DNA of 64,000 nt, taken from the NCBI GenBank assembly GCA_023369685.1, contig SACZ01000006.1:125715-189714 (forward strand), read 5' to 3'. A program made the translations under genes and the position numbers. Position 1 is the first letter of the stretch. Each line of letters opens with the position of its first letter. Positions 9,647 through 17,900 of the stretch are shown piece by piece. Source of the DNA: Prolixibacteraceae bacterium JC049 (GTDB lineage Bacteria > Bacteroidota > Bacteroidia > Bacteroidales > Prolixibacteraceae). A model generated the notes under the pieces. It saw only the letters and a list, made by a program, of their open reading frames with translations, did not search any database and had not been told where the DNA came from.

Positions 9647-9654
9647 CAAATTTA
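9647..9654 (-). promoter_or_regulatory. Possible -7 promoter box for the ECF sigma gene
   Basis: On the minus strand this reads TAAATTTG, a TAnnTTTG match, 22 bp from the chosen start codon. The nearest -33 TTG (9680-9682) is 25 bp away, longer than usual, so the call is weak. Confidence 0.35.
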
Positions 9655-9804
9655 AATGCTTAAACCTTTTAAAAAAATGCAAATGAGCACCTTAACGCAA
9701 AGCTTTGCACATGCAAAACCAACTAAACACCAACACATTACAATCTCACACTAAAAAATCAGCGATGATATATAACATGTATTTTTAGTAACTACTAAAT
9801 TCTA

Positions 9805-10689
9805 TTATTTAGTGGGAGTAGCAATAGTTTGCCCCATAAGAACGGTGGTTTCAAAACCCGATTTTGAGTTTTGCAACAGGTCTGCATTAAACTGGACAGT
9901 ATTGGGTTCGAACAATAAAACAACAGTTGATCCACCAAATTTAAAATACCCTTTTTCATCTCCTTTTTTAACTTCCGATCCAGCCTGATAAGTTTGTAGA
10001 ATACTACCCACCATTGTTGCTCCAACTTCGGCAATTATTACATCTCCTATGGAATTGCTTTTCAAAACAGCATACTCGCGCTTATTCTCACAGAATATTC
10101 TAAGGCTTTTGCGTAAAGCCAATGGTGATACAGAAGCGTACTTCCCTTTTATTTTATTTGTTTCGGAAACTTTTCCACCAAATGGAAAGTGAAAACGATG
10201 GTAGTCGGCAGGAGCCAAACGAATAATAGCCATCGATCCTTTGGCATATTTTTCGGCTAGCTTTTCATCTCCTAGAAAATGAGCTAAACAAAATGGAGTG
10301 CCTTTAACAAAAAATTCGGCTTCATCCTGTACCGATTGAAAAGCCAAAATCTTTCCATCTGCCGGAGAAACTACTCCATCTTCTATTACACGCACTTCTT
10401 GTTTCAGTTTTCGGTAAAAGAAATCATTAAAAGTATCGAATTTTTGTTTCTGAGATTCCTCTATATTCACTCCGTTTTTCTGGATAAAACCATTTACATA
10501 ACGCTTAGAAAAAGAACGATCCATCATTCGTCCAACAACAGCAGTTATTAGTTTTCTCTTCATCAATCCCCACAAAAAGAAACGTCCCAAAGTTGTTCCA
10601 TATAAGAACTTCAATGTCCCGCCTCCCGGCACTAACTCTACTTCCTGCTCTCCTGTTGTTCTATTTATGTAAATAATATCGTTCTTCAT
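9805..10689 (-). CDS. psd: Phosphatidylserine decarboxylase proenzyme
   Basis: A 294-residue proenzyme. The self-cleavage site is FGGST, with the Gly253-Ser254 bond at the position known from E. coli; the Ser becomes the pyruvoyl group. Other family landmarks are SPADGK (108-113) and RLAPADYHRFHFP (157-169), which carry the catalytic Asp and His. It makes phosphatidylethanolamine from phosphatidylserine at the inner membrane. No signal peptide is visible. It stands alone on the minus strand, and no phosphatidylserine synthase gene is beside it. Confidence 0.95.
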   Translation of the reverse strand: MKNDIIYINRTTGEQEVELVPGGGTLKFLYGTTLGRFFLWGLMKRKLITAVVGRMMDRSFSKRYVNGFIQKNGVNIEESQKQKFDTFNDFFYRKLKQEVRVIEDGVVSPADGKILAFQSVQDEAEFFVKGTPFCLAHFLGDEKLAEKYAKGSMAIIRLAPADYHRFHFPFGGKVSETNKIKGKYASVSPLALRKSLRIFCENKREYAVLKSNSIGDVIIAEVGATMVGSILQTYQAGSEVKKGDEKGYFKFGGSTVVLLFEPNTVQFNADLLQNSKSGFETTVLMGQTIATPTK

Positions 10690-10839
10690 GCTTTATCTGT
10701 AAACAGTCTGTAAAAATAAGCATTTTATTATTAACAGGGATTTTTGATGACGACAAACCACTAACCACTTTTAGGTATTCTTTATCTTTTCTTTATAATC
10801 TGCTTAAAACGAAATAGCTATTAGCAAATAATATTTAGC

Positions 10840-11376
10840 CTATATCAATCCTTTATTCCGAATTCGACTTAAAGAAACTGCAGTTATCCCCAAATATGAC
10901 GCAATATAATGTTGGGGAACCTGCTGAATGATTTCAGGAAATTCGGCAATTAATTTCTCATAACGTTGTGCAGGAGTATCTTTTATTCGCGATAGAAAGA
11001 GACTCTGGTAATGATACAAACGATGATAAATTTGCTTGAAGACATAATTCCTGAGCTCTTCTGATTGATCCATGGCACTCAAATAATCATTTTGCTTTAT
11101 CACAATCAGCTCGCATGGAGTAATGGTTTCGATATTAAAAAGACTTGCCTTTTTCTCCAGAAAGCTTTCAATGGAAGAAACACCTTTACCTGGAAAGAAA
11201 AACTGAAAAGTAACATCTTTCCCATCGTTATTAAACCATAAACGCACCACTCCCTTTTTCACAAAATAAATCTCATCGCTTATTTCACCTTCTTTCAAAA
11301 CAACTGTTCTTCGTGGAACTTCAATCGTTTCAAAATCAGGAAAAAATTGATTTAATCTTTCTACAAAATCTTTCAT
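10840..11376 (-). CDS. Crp/Fnr-family transcriptional regulator
   Basis: A 178-residue regulator. Residues about 20-110 form the cyclic-nucleotide-binding-type beta-barrel (VVLKEGEISDEIYFVKKGVVRLWF). A dimerisation helix follows, then a short C-terminal helix-turn-helix (HYIASYLGITAVSLSRIR). There is no Cys cluster for an FNR iron-sulphur centre and no clear cAMP-binding Arg motif, so the ligand is unknown. This short form, ending just after the recognition helix, is common in Bacteroidota. It lies between psd and the aldolase gene; its targets cannot be named. Confidence 0.88.
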   Translation of the reverse strand: MKDFVERLNQFFPDFETIEVPRRTVVLKEGEISDEIYFVKKGVVRLWFNNDGKDVTFQFFFPGKGVSSIESFLEKKASLFNIETITPCELIVIKQNDYLSAMDQSEELRNYVFKQIYHRLYHYQSLFLSRIKDTPAQRYEKLIAEFPEIIQQVPQHYIASYLGITAVSLSRIRNKGLI

Positions 11377-11455
11377 ACCATATACCTAATTTCCACCTAA
11401 ATATACCACAATAATTATTTATCACCTCATCTTGTATATACATGTTACGCAAAAC

Positions 11456-11497
11456 AAAAAAGGCAACTAACCTTCATTCAGAAGATTAATTGCCCTT
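11456..11497 (-). terminator. Rho-independent terminator after the aldolase gene
   Basis: On the minus strand AAGGGCAATTAATCTTC pairs imperfectly with GAAGGTTAGTTGCCTT and is followed by T-rich sequence. It begins 38 bp after the aldolase stop. Confidence 0.7.
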
Positions 11498-11534
11498 ATA
11501 AAGTATGGTATTGCTTATTACCCTAAACTATTTC

Positions 11535-12827
11535 CTAGAAAAATGCTTTTCTAAGCTCTTCAATTTCGTCGTCTCCCATTGGAGCGAAACTTCCTAACGA
11601 AGTTCCCATCACCAACGATTTTGCACTAAATTCAGCTACTTCCAAACGGTCGAAAGCCTGAAGCAAGTTACCTCCAGTCATTAATACTGAATCGTTTTCA
11701 ATGATAACTCCAGGGTTAGTTGCAGAAACCATTCCCGAAATGGTATCATTACCTGCAAAGTGCGATCCGAACGGTACATTTTCCATATCCTGCAAGAAGA
11801 TCCAGCTTTCTGGAATAGTACGCACGTCCAATTTACGATGAGTAGCACCATATGCCATCAAATACTCAGGCTGAGTTAAGATGATTGCATTGATTTCAGG
11901 GTGTGTCTCATAAATCTTTTGGTGCAACCAAGTCGAGCGACTAGGCACTTTTCCTGGCTCTTTCTTTCCATCTTTAATCTGCACAATGTCTTCCAACTGC
12001 ATATCCCAACGGGTAGCATTGGTAGGTGTAATCAAGAAATCGTTGCCTTCTAAACGTACCGAAACAGTACCATAAGAACTCATCATCAATCCCTGATCGC
12101 AAGCACGACGAACGATGTTACGAATATCTTTTCTGATCTCTTTCTCTTTCGAAGTGTGAACCACCTCTTCCAATTCTGGTAGATCTTTAGGAATTTGCTC
12201 ATCGAAAGCTTTCAAGTCGGCATCTTTCAAGAACGAAGGTTTTCCAATGATATTCGAGTTAATCAGCGTACGAGAACAGAATTCTAACGTCTCGAAACAC
12301 TCGTAAGCGTTAATTACGTCGCTACCTCCAACTACAGCACCATGATTCTCCATGATCACAGCTTTAAATCCCTTCTCGAATTGCTCTGAAATCTCGTATC
12401 CAAGCTCCTTACTACCCGGAATTTGATATTTCGCATACCCAATTGGTCCACAAATTTTGCGAGCCTGAGGAATAACATTTGTATTTGGAATTTGACGTAC
12501 AATACTAAATGAAACCAATGCTGGTGGGTGGGCATGCACAACCGACTTCAAATCAGGACGAATCTCGTAAATCGCCTTGTGGAATGGGTATTCCATAGAT
12601 GGTTTGTGTGGTCCAACAATCTCGCCATCGGCTTTAACACACATAATATCGGTTGGCTTAAGCGATCCTTTATCCACTCCTGATGGAGTTACCCACATGT
12701 CGCCACTCTCATCCATAATGGAAATATTTCCACCTGATGTAGTAGTCAACCCCTTTTTGTAAATACGATCGATGATCATGATAATCTGATCGCGTGGATG
12801 CATTAGCTTTATGCTTCTTTCTAACAT
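11535..12827 (-). CDS. Class II aldolase/adducin family protein, two tandem domains
   Basis: A 430-residue protein made of two class II aldolase domains (about 8-205 and 228-425). The first keeps the zinc and catalytic pattern known from fuculose-phosphate aldolase: GGNIS, SMEYPFH with the Glu, VVHAHPPA with both His, and MENHG with the third His. In the second, the matching places read SRSTWLH, ILTQPEY and IENDS, so all metal ligands are lost. By family the active half would cleave fuculose- or rhamnulose-1-phosphate to dihydroxyacetone phosphate and lactaldehyde. The fucose isomerase and permease lie 42 kb away, so the link is inference. Confidence 0.85.
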   Translation of the reverse strand: MLERSIKLMHPRDQIIMIIDRIYKKGLTTTSGGNISIMDESGDMWVTPSGVDKGSLKPTDIMCVKADGEIVGPHKPSMEYPFHKAIYEIRPDLKSVVHAHPPALVSFSIVRQIPNTNVIPQARKICGPIGYAKYQIPGSKELGYEISEQFEKGFKAVIMENHGAVVGGSDVINAYECFETLEFCSRTLINSNIIGKPSFLKDADLKAFDEQIPKDLPELEEVVHTSKEKEIRKDIRNIVRRACDQGLMMSSYGTVSVRLEGNDFLITPTNATRWDMQLEDIVQIKDGKKEPGKVPSRSTWLHQKIYETHPEINAIILTQPEYLMAYGATHRKLDVRTIPESWIFLQDMENVPFGSHFAGNDTISGMVSATNPGVIIENDSVLMTGGNLLQAFDRLEVAEFSAKSLVMGTSLGSFAPMGDDEIEELRKAFF

Positions 12828-12884
12828 TTTATAAATCTTTCTATTACCTAACTTTTATAACTTAACAGTGCATTAACACCGCCA

Positions 12885-12903
12885 CAAATGTACAAAATTT
12901 GTA
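12885..12903 (-). promoter_or_regulatory. Promoter box with overlapping palindrome upstream of the aldolase
   Basis: CAAATGTA at 12885-12892 reads TACATTTG on the minus strand, matching TAnnTTTG. It overlaps the 13-bp palindrome TACAAAATTTGTA at 12891-12903, which would cover the promoter as an operator. A TTG (12908-12910) is 15 bp from the -7 box, shorter than usual. The regulator is not identified. Confidence 0.45.
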
Positions 12904-13017
12904 TAGACAAGTTACACCATCCAATAAAAACAACTTTTTGGTAAATATTAATTAACAAAGGTAATCTTCGTCTTTTCTCTACCCATTAGAAATGTTTTAT
13001 TCTGACCAGATGTGTCG

Positions 13018-13722
13018 TTAATTTTCATATGTCAACAAGAACATGCCCACCTGCAAACCATCGTACAATACATGAGCATAAACCAAAGGCATTAGTCTTC
13101 GTTTTTTATAAAAGAAATAGCCTATTACAATGCTTTTAATACCAATAGTCACTATCCCATATGGCCCTTGGCTCCAATGTGCCAAACCAATTATAGCAGC
13201 AGATAACAATATCGTAAAACCAATCCATACTTTATTTTCTGACCATTTCCATAGCGACAAAAGTAAGAATACGCGAATCAACTCTTCGTACAACGCTATT
13301 CCAATCCAAAGCACTGGTCCAAACCATAGCATCACCAACAGTGCATTTTCGCGCATATCCAACATTAACTGCATCAATTCGGTATTTGAACGAAATGGCA
13401 ACAGATGCACCAAAGTTAAACGCTCCACAAAGAACAGGACAAAGTATATAATGGTAAGCAATAATCCCCACCCTATATCACTAGACCAACTGCCCTCTCC
13501 AGTGTTAAAATCAGACAGTTTTTCTTTTAGAAGAAACTTCTTCAATAATAATAACAGAATTATGCTTCCACCACCAAATAGCAAAGGATAAGCAATTAGT
13601 TCTGTCACAGCAAAACCGGTAGACTGATGCATTCTTATCCATAGCATTAATCCAAACGGAATGAATACAATTATTAGCAAAGCCAGTATCGACTTCCAGG
13701 TTATAGCTTTAATATTTGCCAT
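13018..13722 (-). CDS. CPBP-like (Abi/CAAX protease-related) membrane protein
   Basis: A 234-residue protein with about seven hydrophobic segments. Three conserved spots resemble the CPBP intramembrane protease family: YEELIRVFLL (motif 1), GLAHW (motif 2) and HVLYD (motif 3, HxxxD). Motif 1 is one residue short of the usual EExxxR, reading EExxR, so proteolytic activity is uncertain. It begins one base after the upstream gene's stop and is last of a three-gene unit with a small membrane protein and an NAD-binding protein. Roles of family members vary (prenyl-protein processing, bacteriocin self-immunity), so none is assigned. Confidence 0.7.
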   Translation of the reverse strand: MANIKAITWKSILALLIIVFIPFGLMLWIRMHQSTGFAVTELIAYPLLFGGGSIILLLLLKKFLLKEKLSDFNTGEGSWSSDIGWGLLLTIIYFVLFFVERLTLVHLLPFRSNTELMQLMLDMRENALLVMLWFGPVLWIGIALYEELIRVFLLLSLWKWSENKVWIGFTILLSAAIIGLAHWSQGPYGIVTIGIKSIVIGYFFYKKRRLMPLVYAHVLYDGLQVGMFLLTYEN

Positions 13723-13723
13723 T

Positions 13724-14137
13724 TTACTTTGTAATTTTCTGAGTTATAACTCCTCCAATCCAGGCCATTGGAATATAAGCAACCACTAAATCGACAACTG
13801 TAAACCAAGTTGGGCCTGGCAACATCATATTCACCATAATTCCTCCCAATAGAAATAGTACCCCTACAAACATTGCCATTTTCAGTTTATGCTTAAAAGC
13901 AATAATAGCTGCTATGGCTGCTCCCACTAATGTTCCCAACGCGTGAGCCAGAAATGGAAAAAGAAAAAACTCGGATCCCAATGTGGGCATTACTGCCGCC
14001 AAAGCTTCCATGTCATTAATATCTACTCCTTCGATTGGAAATACCTGATGCCCAAGCTTTATCAACCCCATATTCACAGCGCTTCCTACTATCCAGCCCA
14101 GAACTACAGCAATTACATTTCTAATAATTGGTTTCAT
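13724..14137 (-). CDS. Small four-helix membrane protein of unknown function
   Basis: A 137-residue protein with four predicted membrane helices (about 8-27, 57-83, 88-106 and 112-132) and one soluble loop between the first two (GHQVFPIEGVDINDMEALA). No catalytic motif is visible. Its ATG overlaps the stop of the upstream NAD-binding gene in an ATGA arrangement, which indicates translational coupling; the CPBP-like gene follows directly. I recognise it only as a conserved hypothetical inner-membrane protein. Confidence 0.75.
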   Translation of the reverse strand: MKPIIRNVIAVVLGWIVGSAVNMGLIKLGHQVFPIEGVDINDMEALAAVMPTLGSEFFLFPFLAHALGTLVGAAIAAIIAFKHKLKMAMFVGVLFLLGGIMVNMMLPGPTWFTVVDLVVAYIPMAWIGGVITQKITK

Positions 14138-14802
14138 CTATTTAAATTTTTAAGTTGGTTGATATCTACATTCTCCAGATGTTTCAGTTCCGATGGGTGA
14201 AACAATACATGAATCATTGCTTTTCCCAACTGCGAGCTGGTAGTTACCGATTTCATTTTCTTTAGCAGAGGAAATATCGGTTTAGTAATTACATAAAAGA
14301 AATTGTACCATCCTGTCTTCGATTTTACTCCTTTTTCCGGGATGATGGCTCCTGGACGAAAAGCATATGCGTCTTTAAATCCCATTTTTAGAATCAGATT
14401 TTCCGTTTTTCCTTTCACGCGTGCCCACATTATACGCCCATTTTCAGAACTATCTGTTCCCGTTCCAGACACATAACTAAAAATAGTTTGCGGATTTAAT
14501 TCAAAAAGAACTTTTGCCAAAGCTTCTGTCATTTCGAAAGTAATGTGATTATAATCCTTCTCGCTCAACCCAACTGCAGAAATGCCCATACAATGAAAAC
14601 AGGCATCGTAACCAGCTAAATCATCCTTTATGGAGTTAAAATCACTAAAATCGGCATGTATAACCTCTTTTACTTTTGGGTGAGTATAATGGATGGATTT
14701 TCGGTTAATTATTAGTACCCTTTCAATTCTTTCATCCTCAACACACTCAATTAAAGCACCTTTACCAACCATTCCACTCGATCCGGTAATTATAACTTTC
14801 AT
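14134..14802 (-). CDS. NAD(P)-binding atypical short-chain dehydrogenase/epimerase-like protein
   Basis: A 222-residue Rossmann-fold protein. Residues 1-13 (MKVIITGSSGMVG) form the dinucleotide-binding GxxGxxG loop and are followed by RVLIINRK and by HADFSD, an adenine-binding Asp. The middle (YVSGTGTD and RVKGKTENLI) corresponds to the Ser and Lys region of atypical SDRs, but no YxxxK is clear. This resembles the HTATIP2/YwnB-like NAD(P)H-binding group. It is first of a coupled three-gene unit with two membrane proteins. The substrate is unknown. Confidence 0.8.
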   Translation of the reverse strand: MKVIITGSSGMVGKGALIECVEDERIERVLIINRKSIHYTHPKVKEVIHADFSDFNSIKDDLAGYDACFHCMGISAVGLSEKDYNHITFEMTEALAKVLFELNPQTIFSYVSGTGTDSSENGRIMWARVKGKTENLILKMGFKDAYAFRPGAIIPEKGVKSKTGWYNFFYVITKPIFPLLKKMKSVTTSSQLGKAMIHVLFHPSELKHLENVDINQLKNLNR

Positions 14803-14860
14803 AACAACAACATTTAGTTCACATTCCTACTAAAGATAAAACCTTCTGGGCAGATAATCA

Positions 14861-14897
14861 AAAAACCGCTTCCCGGTAAAAGCCGGAAAACGGTTCA
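14861..14897 (-). terminator. Rho-independent terminator after the alginate-lyase-like gene
   Basis: On the minus strand AACCGTTTTCCGGC pairs with CCGGGAAGCGGTT and a TTTTTT run follows, 25-60 bp after the stop of the large secreted-protein gene. Confidence 0.85.
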
Positions 14898-14921
14898 TAT
14901 GTCATTTATCTAGTTTGATAT

Positions 14922-17900
14922 CTATTTCACAATGAAACGATCGCTCTTTCTAAATGTATTTCCAACAATGGAATAGTGATAAACTCCTGGCATCCATTTC
15001 CCATTTAAGTTTATTGAAAAATGGCTGGTATTTTTACCAATATATTGTTGCATTACTACTTTGCCCAATATATCCACCACAATGAATGTGGCATCTTCTT
15101 GAGTTGGTGCTGAAAATTGAATATTCAGCTGTGATTTTACCGGGTTGGGGTAAAGCACGACACTACCACTATCGACTTTTAAAGATGGTTGAGTTACCAT
15201 TGCAGCCTTTTGTGTTGTTGCACCAATAGCACTTTCTAATTCTTCTACCGAACTGAAACATTTTACCCAATCGCAAGTATAATACGAATCATCTGATACA
15301 ATATCGGCTACTTTAAACTGGAATAATGCCAGTTCCGTGGTTTCTTTCTTCGACAGTATACGATTACCTGCTCCAAAACCTTTTGTTGTTAAATCGAAAT
15401 AATATACATCATCAATCTTTCCTGTATATTGATTCGATTCGTTTCCATAAGCACCCAGCTTTGTATCCAAAGTTATTCTTGCCGATTCATGAACTTGCAT
15501 TTTTATTGCAATAATAGGGTGTGTGCCAGCATGTACGATTGCACCACCTACTCGTTCAATATCTCCTCGTTTAGTTCCATCTGCTTTTGTAGCTAGATTT
15601 ACCTTTAGCTTACCATCTTGTAATAACGAAGAAGATCCATGAGTTGCTGCATTCCAGCCGAAGTCTTTATTTTCGCTAAAATCATCATCAAGCCATTTGA
15701 TCCTACTCTTCAAATCATCTACCGATTTAAACACTTTAATCCAATCGTAAGAATAACATTCCTCTCCTGAAGTAATATCTGCCACCTTTATTTGGAAAGT
15801 GCTAAATCGAGTCGACTCTGTGGTTGAAAGCATTGTATTACCAGATCCAAAACCGTTAGCTTGCAGGTCAAAATAATAAACATCACCAATCATTCCAGAA
15901 AAGTTATTTTTACCATTACCATAAGCACCGATATTGGTATCTAAGATGATATTACCACTAGCCGGACGCTGCATCTTTATGGCTATAATAGGATGTGTAC
16001 CTGCATGCAATGTTGCTCCTTGTGCCCGTTTTATATCTCCTCGCTTTGTTCCATCATTACGCGTTGCCAGCTTTACATTAAGCTTGCCAAATGCAGCTTC
16101 CTCTTCAGCTTCATTTGTTACTGCAAACCAACCATCAGTCCCGTCATTAAAATCATCATCGATCCAGTTAGCTGCAATATTTAACTGCTCAATTGACTCA
16201 AATGACTTTACCCAATCTACATAGTAATAGGAATCATTAGAGGTTATATCGGCCACCTTAAACTGAAATTTCGTAAAATAGGTTAATTCCTCTTCCGAAA
16301 GCATTTCATTCGATGATCCAAAACCGCCCTTTGTTAAATCGAAATAATAGATATTGTTAATCTTACTGGTATATTTATTACTTCCATTTCCAAACGAACC
16401 TAAATTAGTATCGAAAGTTACTCGAGCTGATTCAGGAATATCCATCTTTATGGCAATAATTGGATAACGCCCGGCATGAATAACAGCTGAAGTATCTTGT
16501 TCTATGTTTCTTCTAATATCTGCTCTTCGAGTTCCATCATTTCGGTGGGCCAACTCAACTCTTAATTCTTGATCAACCACATGCGTGTTGGCCCCGTTGG
16601 TAACAGTTTCCCAACCATCTTTATTTCCTCCTTTAAAATCATCATTTATAAGACCTGATATTTCTTCCACTGAGCCAAAACTTCGCACCCAATCCACATA
16701 ATAGTGTTCTCCATCTGCTAAGTCAATATCAGCTACCTTTAACTGAAACTTAGATAAACGAATTAACCTATCTGTTGGTAAATTGACATTATCATTTCCA
16801 AAAGATCCGTCTGTCAAGTCGTAATAAAAGATGTCTCCTATTTTACCAGTATATTTATTGGCACCTCTCTTAAATGCGCCATAGTTTACTTCAAAAGTTA
16901 AACGAGCAGAAAGAGGTAAATCCCTCAATTTAAATGCAACTATTGGGAATTTTCCAACATGCAAATTAACTCCATCTTGTCTACGAACATCAGCACGTTT
17001 ATCGTTTGATCGTACTGCGAGCTTCACTTTTAATGCACCATTCTCAAGCTCTTCAGAAGCTCCGCTAGTTACTGGCACCCAACTGTGAGCAGTGATATCA
17101 AACTCATCTCTTATCCAGCCTTCGTAAGTGTTTGCCTTGTATGAATTGGAATAATAAAAGTTGTTGTTAGAATCGGTTACCTTCACCCAATAATAAACAT
17201 CATCTCCTTCGTTGTACGAACTATCGTTATAATACAGCTTATCATTCACCTGAGCAATGCTATTGCTTGCTCTTCTATCGGAGCTTGTACCTCTAAATAT
17301 TTCAATCTTTTTAGGTAAAATATTTTCAATATTCCAATTCAGCTTGATTTTGCCATGAATATCTTTTCCATTCAATTGAATGACACCTGCATTTTCGGGC
17401 TGAGCCTTAAACTCAAATCGATCAATTTTGAATGCTCCAGATACTCCTGAGAATTTCACTTTCATTAATTGAGTTCCAGCATGCAATTGTACCGAATCTT
17501 TAAGCTCGATGGTTTTCCAGTCTGTTGCGCCAGTAGATCCATTTCCTCCAAATGGAACATTTATCACTCCACTGGAAATTGTATCATTTTGACTTAGAAA
17601 TTCTATTTCAATTTTACCTCCAGCTTTTAATGCGGCATAATTCATTTTCAATGCAAATGGTAATGATTTAGGAACGTTCACGGTATAACTTACCCATTCT
17701 CCACTTTCAATATCATTAACTGCATAGCCACCATTTATACTTTCAATATCAACATCTTCATTTAACCGAAGACTATTGCCACTATTATTATTAGACAAAT
17801 CACTATAGGTTCTACCCTGTCTGTTAAAAGGTTTATAATCGAAATATTCTGCCTCAATAGGTTCTGGCAAATTATGTAATGAAGACACTCTAATTCCATT

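Noticed and set aside
13130-13591. A 153-residue open frame on the plus strand
   Set aside because: It lies entirely antisense to the CPBP-like membrane protein gene, has no family features, and its composition is what the complement of hydrophobic codons gives.
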